Assembly: GCA_035535015.1 (NCBI GenBank)
Contig: DATLQU010000022.1
Coordinates: 1-64,000, forward strand
DNA: 64,000 bases
From: Palsa-661 sp035535015
GTDB lineage: Bacteria; Actinomycetota; Acidimicrobiia; Acidimicrobiales; UBA8190
Direction: 5' to 3'
The position numbers and the translations under genes were made by a program. Numbering within the stretch: position 1 is the first letter of the stretch; the number at the start of each line of letters is the position of its first letter. Positions 1-8,581 of this stretch are shown one piece after another. Under the pieces are notes generated by a model. That model was not told where the DNA came from. It worked only from the letters and a program-made list of their open reading frames with translations, and searched no databases.

Positions 1-100
1 TCGGGGATCTCGACCACCCTAGATATCCACCGGATCCGGACTCATCGAATCAGATACGAGGGCCTCGATCCGACTGTGCCCCGTCCTGTATCAGCGTCGC

Positions 101-114
101 CGCGCATTTGTGCG
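101..114. promoter_or_regulatory. Second operator-like site upstream of the MNT-HEPN pair
   Basis: CGCGCATTTGTGCG matches 12 of 14 positions of the perfect palindrome core CGCACATATGTGCG at 252-265. Two copies of the same dyad upstream of one promoter suggest a regulator that binds both sites. That the upstream gene's own HTH domain binds here is inference. Confidence 0.4.
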
Positions 115-250
115 TAGGTCCGGCGGACGTTGCCGACTGACGACCGACGTGGAGGTCAGTGCAGTGATGGTTGAGGAGACCGCCCGGGTACGGGGATTGG
201 CAGTTCTCACTGGGAAGCGCCCCATCCTGAGGCCAGGTGGGCGCAATAAA

Positions 251-266
251 TCGCACATATGTGCGA
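251..266. promoter_or_regulatory. Perfect 16-bp palindrome, probable operator
   Basis: TCGCACATATGTGCGA is a perfect dyad ending 8 bases before a TACAAT box, so it covers the -35 region of the promoter for the following gene. This is the expected place for an autorepressor of a toxin-antitoxin pair. The N-terminal winged HTH of the downstream protein is the natural candidate ligand, by inference. Confidence 0.65.
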
Positions 267-274
267 AAAAGAGG

Positions 275-280
275 TACAAT
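275..280 (+). promoter_or_regulatory. -10 box TACAAT of a leaderless transcript
   Basis: TACAAT ends 7 bases before the GTG at 288. This spacing puts the transcription start on or next to the start codon, the typical actinobacterial leaderless arrangement. It is the main reason for choosing GTG 288 over the ATG at 237, which lies upstream of the promoter and operator. Confidence 0.55.
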
Positions 281-287
281 ATTCCTC

Positions 288-908
288 GTGGATTACGTTG
301 CTCCGATTGAGGCAGTGGTTCCCGGGGTGCAGGGCCGAGTCCTCGGTGTGTTGGCCCGGACAGATACGGAGTTGACGATGCGTTCTGTGGCGCAGTTGGC
401 TGCCGTCAGCGTCAATCGTGCCGTTTCTGTACTCAATCACTTGATAGCCCTGGGGCTAGTGGAACGCCGCGAGGCAGGATCGGCGGCTCTGGTCCGTCTC
501 GCCCGCGACAACGAAGCGGCGAAGGCCGTCATCTCCCTGGGGAATCTGAGAAGCACGGTGATCAATCGGTTGCGGTCCGAGGCGAAGACCATTCGTCCGG
601 CACCTGCCAGTCTCGTCCTGTTCGGGTCGTTCGTTCTCGGCGAGGCGCGGTTGTCTAGCGATGTAGACGTGCTCGCAGTACGGCCTCGGCGTGTTGTCGA
701 GGACAACCAGAAGTGGATTGAAGGCCTCGCTCACTGGGTAGAGCGAGGAGCCCGAATCATCGGCAATCCCGTCAATCTTCTCACGGTTGGTCAGGACGAG
801 CTCCCTGGTCTCCTGAGACGCAAGCAATCGGTCTGGAGCGAGATCGCCAAAGACGGACTCGTCCTACTCGGATCGGACTTGCCCGATCTGACAAGAGCAA
901 CGTCATGA
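288..908 (+). CDS. HTH-nucleotidyltransferase (MNT) protein, antitoxin of an MNT-HEPN pair
   Basis: About 206 residues from GTG 288. Residues ~15-75 form a winged helix-turn-helix. The second half holds a minimal nucleotidyltransferase with the signature GSFVLGEARLSSDVDVL, a glycine-serine followed by an Asp-x-Asp metal-binding pair. Known type VII MNT antitoxins adenylylate a tyrosine of a partner HEPN RNase and so silence it. The next gene overlaps by 4 bases (ATGA) and looks like that partner. Unlike the shortest MNT proteins, this one carries its own DNA-binding domain, which fits the palindromes upstream and suggests autoregulation. The domain assignment is strong; its action as an antitoxin is inferred from the pairing. 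Confidence 0.8.
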   Translation: MDYVAPIEAVVPGVQGRVLGVLARTDTELTMRSVAQLAAVSVNRAVSVLNHLIALGLVERREAGSAALVRLARDNEAAKAVISLGNLRSTVINRLRSEAKTIRPAPASLVLFGSFVLGEARLSSDVDVLAVRPRRVVEDNQKWIEGLAHWVERGARIIGNPVNLLTVGQDELPGLLRRKQSVWSEIAKDGLVLLGSDLPDLTRATS

Positions 909-1330
909 CGCCGTCACGCCAGGCAAAGACGCGCAAAGCGTCTCCAGGCGTCGCTGAGGCTCACCTTTCGAAGGCGCGGGAGTACCTCCGGGCCGCCACC
1001 GATTCTCTCGCCCTCGACAATCGAGTCGCCGCCACCGGCAACGCAGTCCATGCCGGCATCGCCGCCGCTGATGCGATCGCCGCAGCGCTGGTCGGCTCCG
1101 TGTGGGCTGGCGAGCACAGCCAGGCTCCAGCTCATCTCGAGAAGGCAGGTGCCGACGGGCGACAGGCGGCGACACAATTGAGACGGCTTCTGCCTTTGAA
1201 GACGAAGGCCGAATACGATCCGGCGCCTATTAGCGCTGGCGACGCACGAGCCGCCCTGAAAGCAGCTGAACGGATGGTTGCCATTGCCGAACGAATCGTC
1301 GCTGCTACACCTCGCAAGTCAAAGCAATAG
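905..1330 (+). CDS. HEPN-like partner protein, putative toxin of the MNT-HEPN pair
   Basis: 141 residues, rich in Ala and Arg, predicted as a bundle of helices. The pattern NAVHAGIAAADAI followed later by a Tyr-Asp-Pro and a long helix ending AERMV is typical of HEPN proteins encoded next to nucleotidyltransferases. Its start overlaps the stop of the MNT gene by 4 bases, so the two are probably translationally coupled. I do not see a clean R-x4-6-H RNase motif: the nearest Arg-His pair has eight residues between. RNase activity is therefore uncertain, and it may be a non-canonical or inactive HEPN. The tyrosine in KAEYDP is a possible modification site, by inference only. Confidence 0.7.
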   Translation: MTPSRQAKTRKASPGVAEAHLSKAREYLRAATDSLALDNRVAATGNAVHAGIAAADAIAAALVGSVWAGEHSQAPAHLEKAGADGRQAATQLRRLLPLKTKAEYDPAPISAGDARAALKAAERMVAIAERIVAATPRKSKQ

Positions 1331-1343
1331 ATTGTGACCGCAA

Positions 1344-1370
1344 CCTTCGTGCGCGATCCGTGCGCGAAGG
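1344..1370. terminator. Stem-loop after the HEPN gene
   Basis: CCTTCGTGCGC and GTGCGCGAAGG can pair over 11 bp (two G-U pairs) around a GATCC loop, 13 bases after the stop codon. There is no U-run, so it may be a weak or Rho-assisted terminator. Confidence 0.4.
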
Positions 1371-1818
1371 AACGGGAAATGGTGGTCTTCAGCGGGCGCG
1401 AGCGGTCACTCAAAAGTGCTCCTGAACTGGGCCTCTTCTTTCCAACCGTTCTCGCGAGGTAGCGACATCCATGACCATGACGGTGGGCCGTTGCGCAGAC
1501 TTCATGATGCCATCTCACATCACTGAGACAGTTAGGACTTGACACGCGCTCAGCAGATTCGACGACTCGCCTGACCAGTGTCAGTGCTTCGCTCGACCTC
1601 AGACCCCGCCTACCCGCCCTTGAGAAAACGTCCTCGTGCCGCCTTTGGCTCCACTCGCGCGCGTTCTCTCCCTCGTCGAGGCTTCGCCATCATCTCGGAA
1701 CCTCGTGGGTTGCGACACGCTGGGTTGATGACTTCGGCAACGGAGAAAGCGGTGGCATCGAGAGCCCGACACTCTCCGTCAGCGGTGAAAGGAATGAGCG
1801 AAAGCGGTCAGCCGCGAC
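1371..1818. other. Gene-free stretch
   Basis: About 450 bases between the toxin-antitoxin pair and the convergent SCO6745-like gene. Short open frames here are Arg/Pro-rich with no recognisable family or ribosome binding site. I see no RNA gene or repeat. Confidence 0.4.
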
Positions 1819-2553
1819 TCAGCGGGCAAGGGTTCCTTCCAGTGCCTGAAGGCCTTCGAGAAGACTTTCGCCGCCGCCATCGTCCAGCACGGCATAGGCC
1901 GGAAGCACCAGCCGGTCGGTCAGCTCTTCGGCGGCGTCGAGCATGGCGCGCTCCGCGTCGGTAATGAGCGGCGTGTCCTCAGGGCCCCAACCGAACATGC
2001 CGATGTCGTTGGGTCGGCGCAGGAAGTGCGCTGTCTTGGCGTCGAGTCCCGAGGCCCGCACGGCGAGCAGGTGGGCGCTCCCCCTGAACTCGCGCAGCAC
2101 CGTCACGAGCTGCATGGCGCGTGCCGGCGGGTCGTCCTCGAGCCCCTCAGCCCGGATGCCCGAGTACAGGGCCAGGCCCACCGGGTCGGCCGCGTCGTTG
2201 ACCGCCCCGGCGGCGGCGCAGAACGCCTCCAGTCCTGCGACGTCGCCGAACTTGGCCCGCCCGAACTGGGCACAGCACGCCATATAGGCCCGACCGGCTT
2301 CGCGCGGTGAGATGACCTCGCGTCCCGCGTTCCACATCTGACTGACGAGCGCGGGGTTGAAGTACCCGAAGGCGCTCGCCACCACTGAGGGCTCCACGTC
2401 TCCGAGCACCCCACCGCGCCCGAGGAAGTAGAACTGAAAACCGTCGAGCCCAAGGCGCTGACCGAACGCCATCGTGGCCGGATCGAAGTAGAATGCCCAT
2501 CCCATGTCGCGGATCTTCGGGCAGGCGGCGGCGATGAGGTCTTCGGGAGTCAT
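1819..2553 (-). CDS. SCO6745-family protein
   Basis: 244 residues from the ATG at 2553; the frame continues upstream, but the family's conserved part begins here (MTPEDLIAAACPKIRDMG). The spacing of small hydrophobic helices, the LGRGGVLGDVEPSVVASAFGYF-type region and the C-terminal DxAERAMLDAAEELTD segment match the actinobacterial SCO6745 family as I know it. No enzymatic function is established for that family. The protein is predicted cytosolic and mostly helical, and has no obvious operon partner. Family assignment is fairly confident; function is unknown. Confidence 0.75.
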   Translation of the reverse strand: MTPEDLIAAACPKIRDMGWAFYFDPATMAFGQRLGLDGFQFYFLGRGGVLGDVEPSVVASAFGYFNPALVSQMWNAGREVISPREAGRAYMACCAQFGRAKFGDVAGLEAFCAAAGAVNDAADPVGLALYSGIRAEGLEDDPPARAMQLVTVLREFRGSAHLLAVRASGLDAKTAHFLRRPNDIGMFGWGPEDTPLITDAERAMLDAAEELTDRLVLPAYAVLDDGGGESLLEGLQALEGTLAR

Positions 2554-2797
2554 CCCCCGAGCGTATGCCCTACGCGAAGCCGGTATGCCGGGCACCCAAG
2601 AAACCGCACCCCGCCGACGAGAGACAAGTAGCTTCAACGGAGAGGACGACCCGCCGAGCCGCCGTAGATCCTGGCATCGGCGAACGGCTTGGTTGGAGGA
2701 AACTGGCTCGGTCCATGTGTAGCTCGAAAGGCCCGAGAGCTGGACGACCAGGCCGTCACCCTCGTGCAGGTGGAGTTGGGTCCGTTATCCGTCTCAG

Positions 2798-3318
2798 TCA
2801 GCTGGTCGTGCGGGCAGAGGCGGCACCGACGGTGACCCGCAGCGCCCAGAGCCGCGCCAGCGCCGGGCAGGGCTGTCCCGGTGGACACAGGATGGATCCG
2901 GTGGCGGAGACCGTCGCCAGGCCTATCCGCAGGGCACGCACGTCGGCATCGAGCCTGCCAGAGGACTGCCGCTCTACGTTGACGACCTCGTCGGCGGACG
3001 AGTCGCTCGAGGGAGTAGACCAGTTGAAGCCGGGGTCGAGCACGATGTGGATGGTGACGCCGACACGGGTAGAGACACTGCACGGCTGGGTGTCGTTGGT
3101 GATGACAACGTCGGGGCTGGCGACCACTCCGCATGGCGGCGCGACCGGTTCGGTCGTCGTGGGGATCGTGGAGGTCGGTGGCGTCGTCGTCGGGCTGGCA
3201 CTCGGCGGGACGCTGGACGAACCACAGGCTGCCAGGAAGGTAGCTACGGCGAGAGCGGCCAGCCATGGTGCTAGTTGGGGGGTTTCGCTCTGTCGCCGGG
3301 ACGGGAAGATGACGTCAA
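2798..3318 (-). pseudogene. Secreted lipoprotein gene with a probable one-base frameshift in the signal peptide
   Basis: The body reads as a Thr/Pro-rich lipoprotein: a hydrophobic stretch WLAALAVATFLAAC with lipobox LAAC (Cys codon 3224-3226), a Thr/Pro linker, then a cysteine-containing domain ending near a CPPGQPCP motif. In this frame there is no ATG, GTG or TTG start before the signal peptide. A TTG at 3316-3318 lies in the neighbouring frame, directly after AAGGA. Adding one base to the G6 run at 3277-3282 would join it to the lipoprotein and give a normal 32-residue signal peptide beginning MTSSSRPGDRAK. So this is either a sequencing undercall, a true frameshift, or a slippage-prone on/off switch. 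The mature domain is not one I recognise. Confidence 0.55.
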
Positions 3319-3334
3319 TCCTTACCGACCGAAC

Positions 3335-3607
3335 CTACCGATCCGTGACGTGGCGCAACTCTGTCAACCCAAGATGGAACAGGTAGTCGCCCAGGATCAG
3401 CATGGCCAGCCCAATGAGGTCCAGCCACAGGTGGTGAAACAGCGGACCGGCGACCACAACCCACACGCCGGCCAGGACGAGCAGCAGACCACCCAACAGG
3501 CGAATCCAGGGAAGATAGGAGCTGAGCAGTCGGTCACTCCGCGTCCTCTTCCCATGACACCAACATGACCTCTCCGTATAGCGGCCGCCAAGGGCCAAAG
3601 GTCCCAT
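3335..3607 (-). CDS. Small membrane protein with two transmembrane segments
   Basis: 90 residues from ATG 3607; the frame is open further upstream, but that part is Arg-rich and unconvincing. Two hydrophobic helices, LLGGLLLVLAGVWVVVAG and LDLIGLAMLILGDYLFHLG, are joined by a short His/Trp-containing loop. I do not recognise the family. It ends just before the lipoprotein gene on the same strand and may be co-transcribed with it. Confidence 0.5.
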   Translation of the reverse strand: MGPLALGGRYTERSCWCHGKRTRSDRLLSSYLPWIRLLGGLLLVLAGVWVVVAGPLFHHLWLDLIGLAMLILGDYLFHLGLTELRHVTDR

Positions 3608-3901
3608 GCTGAGCGGGACCTGCCGCCTCAGGCGGTAGCACCCTGATTGATTCGCTACAGGGCTGCCAAGCGACGACCTCTGGTCATCCGAAGGGGCCGG
3701 AACCCAAGGCGGCGATCTCGCTTGCTGAGGGGCGTCTACCCACTCGGTGTCCGCGCTCAATAGCACCGCATGACGGCGCCGGTCACGGGGCTCTGTGGCG
3801 TCGTCGGCCGGTCCGAGGTTCGCCAATACCTGTACTCATCGCCAATGTGGGTGGAGAGTCCGGCAGGTAGGGTCCGGGAGTATGAGACCGGAGTGAGCGC
3901 G

Positions 3902-4283
3902 ATGACTGGGACGTACCTGTATGAGATTGACAAGAAGTTCCTGCCGGTGCTGGCGCTGTTCGGCCTTCGGTCGAAGAAGGATGGCGTTCATGTCGCCGAG
4001 GACGGTCAGCTATCGGCCTCCTTCGGTTGGATTCGTCTCGACACCACGCTCAGCAACGTCGACGAGGCCCATGTCACCAGTTGATACCGCTGGTGGACTG
4101 CCATTGGCCCCCGAATGTCTCTTGCCGACGATGGCCTCTCCTTCGGCACCAACACCAAGGCAGGGCTGTGTGTCCACTTCAAGGAGAAGGTCCCGTCGCC
4201 CTAAGCTTAGACGTAAGGGCCACTCGGCTCTCACCGTCACCGTTGCCGACCTCGTAGGGCTGAAGCGCACCCTTGCCTCATGA
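3902..4283 (+). pseudogene. Decayed conserved actinobacterial gene of unknown function
   Basis: From ATG 3902 the frame gives MTGTYLYEIDKKFLPVLALF and continues to a TGA at 4082-4084. The same frame carries on after that stop with YRWWTAIGPRMSLADDGLSF and a FGTNTKAGLCVHF segment, ends again at TAA 4202, and its expected tail (SALTVTVADLVGLKRTLA) lies in another frame up to 4283. This order (W-T-x-IG-R-S-ADDGL-FGTNT-G-C-HF ... LTVTVAD) is a conserved small actinobacterial family I have seen annotated only as hypothetical. One nonsense change plus one frameshift make it a pseudogene. Confidence 0.6.
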
Positions 4284-4592
4284 GGGGTGGCTCGATACCG
4301 GACCGTGCCCCGACGCGATCTCGACCGATGCCCATGGCGCACTGAGACAGTTGCCTCTCGGCCCTGATGGCGACACAGCCCTACCGGGATCTCCGACTAG
4401 CGGGCGGCTTCGACCTCTCGACCTGCGGACCCAACGGCAGACCGGCCGGCATTCTTCTGCGCGGAAATCGGGCGGTACTTGCAGGTGCGAGCGTCCCCTA
4501 CCTCACGACTGGGGCACCCGTTGCTCATTGGTGCATTCGCCAGTCTGGGTAAGCGATGCCGGGTGAGGGGCCGCGAACAAGATGTACTTTCG
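4284..4592. other. Gene-free stretch
   Basis: About 300 bases between the decayed gene and the end of the ABC exporter operon. No convincing frame, hairpin or repeat. Confidence 0.35.
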
Positions 4593-5297
4593 TCACTCGG
4601 CAATACGGCCGTCCTCGATGTGCACAGTGCGATCGGCGTAGTGGGTGATGCGGTCGTCATGGGTGACGATGATGGCGGCAGTGCCACGAGCCTTCATCTC
4701 TTCCCTGATGAGGCGGACCACCTGGTCGCCGAGACTGCTATCCAGCGCTGAGGTCGGCTCGTCGAAGAGAACCAGGCTGGGATCGTTCATGAGCGCCCGT
4801 CCGATGGCGACGCGCTGCTTCTGGCCGCCGGAAAGCTGGGCCGGCAGATTGGCGGCGCGATCAGTCAGGCCAAGTTCCGCGAGGAGCTGGTCGGCTCGAT
4901 CGCGGGCCACGCGACCGAGCCGCCGGCCGATCTCGTCGACCACGAGCAGGTTCTCACGGGCGGTGAGGAATGGGATCAGGTTGACCGTCTGGAACACGAA
5001 GCCCACCGACTCCCTGCGGAAATCGGTGAGTTGGTGTCCCGAGTAGCCCGAGATCTCCCGCCCGGCTACCACCACCGACCCGTCAGTCGGCGACAGCAGC
5101 CCGCCGGCAATGGAGCACAGGGTGGTCTTGCCGGACCCAGAGGGGCCGACCAGTGCAACGATCTCGTCACTGGCGACAATGAGGTCGACGTGGTCGAGCG
5201 CCACGACCTCGTCGTCGGCCACCCTGTAGACCTTGGTGATGCCTCTCATCTCGAGGGCGTGATCGAACGTGCCGGCGGACTCGGCGAGCGTCGTCAT
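4593..5297 (-). CDS. ABC exporter ATPase (LolD/MacB type)
   Basis: 234 residues from ATG 5297. Walker A is GPSGSGKTT, the signature motif is LSGGQKQRVAIGRALM, Walker B is LVLFDEPTSALD, and the H-loop is VTHDDR. The FRRESVGFVFQ Q-loop and overall length match the LolD/MacB/DevA ATPases that pair with FtsX-type permeases. It is the last gene of a three-gene operon, 46 bases after the second permease. It should bind and hydrolyse ATP at the inner face of the membrane to drive that permease pair. The substrate cannot be read from sequence; macrolides, lipids or lipoproteins are the usual cargo of relatives. Confidence 0.9.
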   Translation of the reverse strand: MTTLAESAGTFDHALEMRGITKVYRVADDEVVALDHVDLIVASDEIVALVGPSGSGKTTLCSIAGGLLSPTDGSVVVAGREISGYSGHQLTDFRRESVGFVFQTVNLIPFLTARENLLVVDEIGRRLGRVARDRADQLLAELGLTDRAANLPAQLSGGQKQRVAIGRALMNDPSLVLFDEPTSALDSSLGDQVVRLIREEMKARGTAAIIVTHDDRITHYADRTVHIEDGRIAE

Positions 5298-5343
5298 GAG
5301 GGACTCCAGGACAGGTGAGGGGAAAGGGGCGTGGTTGTCATCG

Positions 5344-6459
5344 TCACGGTGCCCCGCCGATGGCCGCTGCGGGATCGACGCGGAGCACGCGCCGGAGCGA
5401 AAAGGTGCAGCCCACCACGGCAGCGACCACGAGAACGACCGCACTGCTAAGGAGGCGCGCCGGGGTGGCTACGAACGGAATGGTCCCCGCCGGGATCAGG
5501 GCGTCGAGGACGAGGGAGGCGACGACGCCGATCAGCGAGGCAATCAGCGCAACGACCACCGCCTGGAGCACGACGCCGACGAACAACGTTCGTGAGCTGG
5601 CGCCAATGGCCTTGAGGACCCCGTAGAGGGCGGTGCGCTCGACGGTGAGGAGGGCGAAGAACAGGGCAACGACCACAATGGCGATGACGACCGTCACACC
5701 GATGATCTGGTTGAAGACAGTGCGCTGCTGGGAGACGCCGGGGAGGGCATTGATGGCCTCGGTGATCGTCAGGGTCGTGGTGGCTCCGTCGGTGGCCCGG
5801 TCGATCTGCTCGGGAAGCCCGGCTCTTCCGAGCGAGACACCTTGGACCACGAGTGCCTGGACCACTCCGGGGCCGACCCGGGCATCGGGTCGGTTGGCAT
5901 CGAGCACCTGCCGCCAGGTCTCCAGCGAGCCCCACAAGGTGCCCTGCCCCGAGTAGCGCGTGTCAGAGACGAAGCCCACGATGGTGACGGCCGACCGGGC
6001 CGGTCCGAGGTGGATGGTGGTTCCGACCACCACGTTCTTCGCCCGGAGGGAGTCATCGGCGTAGACCGTGCCCGCACCCGGTGGCGTCGAGGGCAGTCCT
6101 CGCGGCGCGAGTTCATAGCCGAAGAGGACGGTTGGAACGAGGTCTCGGGCGCCCCTACCGGGGATACGCCCCCCTAGTTGCACGCTCCCCAGTCCACCGA
6201 CACGCGTGACCCCCGGGACGGATTCCACCTGATGGCGCACGTCCGGCTCGATGCGGCTCCGCTCCAATGAGTTGCGGGAGTTGCCCGAGTACACCACCAG
6301 GTCGGCCCGCTGGGCCCGGAACGCCCCGGTGCTACTCGCCACTAGCCCATCGAGCAGGCCCCCCAGGAACATCAACAAGATAGCGATCAACGTCAGAATG
6401 ACCGTGGCGATGGCGAAGCGGCCTGGTCGACGGTGCATCTCGCGGAGGGCCAGCCTCAT
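5344..6459 (-). CDS. FtsX-like ABC permease, second of a pair
   Basis: 371 residues. One transmembrane helix at ~15-37, a large extracytoplasmic domain (~40-230), then three C-terminal helices (~250-275, ~295-325, ~335-358), the four-helix FtsX/MacB topology. Its start overlaps the stop of the upstream permease by 4 bases (ATGA), so the two are translationally coupled and probably form a heterodimer. The N-terminal line MRLALREMHRRPGRFAIATV is the typical elbow helix of DevC-like permeases. A member of the operon ending with the ATPase at 4593. Confidence 0.88.
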   Translation of the reverse strand: MRLALREMHRRPGRFAIATVILTLIAILLMFLGGLLDGLVASSTGAFRAQRADLVVYSGNSRNSLERSRIEPDVRHQVESVPGVTRVGGLGSVQLGGRIPGRGARDLVPTVLFGYELAPRGLPSTPPGAGTVYADDSLRAKNVVVGTTIHLGPARSAVTIVGFVSDTRYSGQGTLWGSLETWRQVLDANRPDARVGPGVVQALVVQGVSLGRAGLPEQIDRATDGATTTLTITEAINALPGVSQQRTVFNQIIGVTVVIAIVVVALFFALLTVERTALYGVLKAIGASSRTLFVGVVLQAVVVALIASLIGVVASLVLDALIPAGTIPFVATPARLLSSAVVLVVAAVVGCTFSLRRVLRVDPAAAIGGAP

Positions 6460-7583
6460 AGACCACCGCCTCCCGTAGTCGCTTCCAGTGGATCGACGGC
6501 GAGCACCCGCCGGGCTGCCACCAGTGCGCTGGCCACACCAAGCACGAGGAGTCCCACGGACCAGAAGAGGATCGCTCCGGGATTGAGCCGGATGGTGATC
6601 GCCCCGAGGCGGATGAGGGTAAGGGGTGCGAAGAGCGCGACGCCGATCACTATCCCGGCACCGATCACTAGAAGAACCTGGATGAGCAACGAGCGAACCA
6701 GAGCACCCGACCGGGCCCCAATGGCCCGGAGCAAGGTGAGTGCCGCCGCCTTCTGGAACGTGATGATGAGGAAGAACAGTCCGGTAATGAGCGGGACAAC
6801 CAGCCCGTAGAGCAGGAAGATGAGCTGGAATGACTGTTGGACTTGAGCCACTCCGGGAGTGTCGCTGGCGGCCTGAGACCGCGTCAGCGCATCGGCGTCG
6901 GGGCTTGCCGCGTTGATCCGGCGGACCAGTTCGATGTCGCTCACACCGGACGTGGGGCGCACAGCGATCACGCTGGGCAGAACGGTCGTGGCATCAGGAT
7001 TGGCCGCCTTGACCGCCGCCTCGTAGCCCGCCCAAGGGACGAAGAGCGTGGGGGTGACCTGGATCTGGGCGTCCTTGACCAATCCCACTACGGTGAACAC
7101 CGGGCCCGTGGCGCCAGAGGGTCCGCTCGTCACGACCCGGACTCTGCTTCCCACCGTGAAGTCGGCAGCACTTCCTACCGCCTCGGTCGGTCCCACCGGT
7201 CGACGGCCAGCGCTCAATCCGCTGGGGTCACCCAGCCCCGAGTGCTCGTAGCCGATGAGGGCGGCGTCGGATTCGGCCCCGCCGTCGACGCGAACGGTGA
7301 AAGTGCTCTGCCCGATCCATCCAGCACCGGCGACACCGCTCACCCCGCGGATCTTGGCCTCGAGCCCAGGGTCGATCACGCTACCCTGCAGAGTTCGTTG
7401 GCCGTCGACGCTGTAGACGAGCACCGGGGCGGACTGCTGACGGAGAGCGCCGACGAACCCTGTGACCAGACCGCCCTCGATGGCCTGTTGGGTGAGGATC
7501 AAGAAGACCAGCAACCCGACGGCACCGATCAGGAGCCCGAAGCGAACCCTGGCTCTGCTCATCTCACGAAGCGCCAGGAACAT
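6456..7583 (-). CDS. FtsX-like ABC permease, first of a pair
   Basis: 375 residues with the same layout as its downstream partner: an N-terminal helix after MFLALREMSRARVRFGLL, an extracytoplasmic domain, and three C-terminal helices ending VDPLEATTGG. It heads the three-gene exporter operon on the minus strand. The two permeases are clearly paralogous at both ends (LALREM at the start, RRVLAVDP/RRVLRVDP at the end) but differ in the extracellular domain. A heteromeric exporter is the simplest reading. Confidence 0.88.
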   Translation of the reverse strand: MFLALREMSRARVRFGLLIGAVGLLVFLILTQQAIEGGLVTGFVGALRQQSAPVLVYSVDGQRTLQGSVIDPGLEAKIRGVSGVAGAGWIGQSTFTVRVDGGAESDAALIGYEHSGLGDPSGLSAGRRPVGPTEAVGSAADFTVGSRVRVVTSGPSGATGPVFTVVGLVKDAQIQVTPTLFVPWAGYEAAVKAANPDATTVLPSVIAVRPTSGVSDIELVRRINAASPDADALTRSQAASDTPGVAQVQQSFQLIFLLYGLVVPLITGLFFLIITFQKAAALTLLRAIGARSGALVRSLLIQVLLVIGAGIVIGVALFAPLTLIRLGAITIRLNPGAILFWSVGLLVLGVASALVAARRVLAVDPLEATTGGGGL

Positions 7584-8581
7584 GGTCGAACACTACCGGG
7601 TCGGTTATATGGAGTATCTCGACGACGGTCTGCCAGGGCGACTCGCTCCAACACGACACATAGAGGATCCGCTCCAGGTAGCGAAGAGTGCCGTGGTTGA
7701 AGCGTCCGGAAGTGGTGACTGAGACGATTGAAGATGGTCGTGCTGGATTGAGAACACGGCTGTAGGGAGTGACCTGATCAAGTCTTCGTCGGCGGGCAGC
7801 CGTCACTGGACCCACGCGATATCGCTTTTCGATGACGATCCCGAGCGGGTCACCGTCCGGCCCAGCTACCCCACTCCGACGCAACCCGCATGGCACGGGT
7901 GCTTTCAAGGGGGCCGGAGATCCCCGATCCTGCGTGGATTCAGATCCACTGGGCCTTCGGCACCCCATCCTGAATGGTTCCCGATCTTCCGAGCGAGTCC
8001 AGGATCTCGCTCGAAGAGCCGCATACCACGTCGGGACTTTCGACCCTAGCTATAGCTAAGCTAGGGCAAGGCGATGGCGTTGCTTAGAGTGTCACTATTC
8101 GTCGAATGTTGTGATTCTTGAGCCTGAAGTTCGGCCATTTCGGAAGTCATCTCATGGACCAGGCTTCGCCGATGGTCACGGCCCTCATGATCGCGAAGTC
8201 GGTTGATCCTGGTGCTTCGGCCGAATCGGGGCCAGACGGAAACGATCTTGCGGTGTCACCGGACGCACATCTTGAATCAGGGTGTTATCGATCGCCGCGG
8301 CCACGTCCCTTACTGGTCGCGTATGTGGCCCCGCCACCCGGTCGGGAGCTGAACGGAATGGCGCGACCGCTCCTGCAGTGACTCGTGCCCAGGGATGGTT
8401 GATCAGCAACTGACACGAGGGGAGCGCCCGTCTTACCTCGGTGACGAAGCGGAGATCGAAGAGAAAGGCCAGGTCACGACCCGTTCCCCCGGGGTTAGCT
8501 TCGATCAGGAGTGGTGTTTCGTGCCCAGTCCCTGAGGGCATGAGGGCGCTGCGCCGGCGCCATGGTCGGCCACTCCACCCG
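7584..8581. other. Gene-free kilobase between divergent transcription units
   Basis: Nearly 1 kb with no frame I can assign. Short frames on both strands are Arg/Pro-rich or patchy and lack ribosome sites. It contains the stem-loop at 8044-8066. Promoters for the exporter operon (leftward) and the GNAT-AAA gene (rightward) should lie here, but I cannot point to clear -35/-10 pairs. Confidence 0.4.
8044..8066. promoter_or_regulatory. Inverted repeat CCCTAGC-N9-GCTAGGG
   Basis: Perfect 7-bp arms flank an AT-rich TATAGCTAA spacer. The AT-rich centre inside G/C arms looks more like an operator or promoter dyad than a terminator, since no T-run follows. Function unknown. Confidence 0.35.

Noticed and set aside
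905..1330. Assigning a canonical HEPN RNase motif
   Set aside because: The nearest Arg-His pair has eight residues between, not four to six, so I kept only the HEPN-like call.
7584..8581. Possible transposase or small genes in the 1-kb gap
   Set aside because: Frames on both strands lack starts with ribosome sites, conserved motifs and consistent codon bias.
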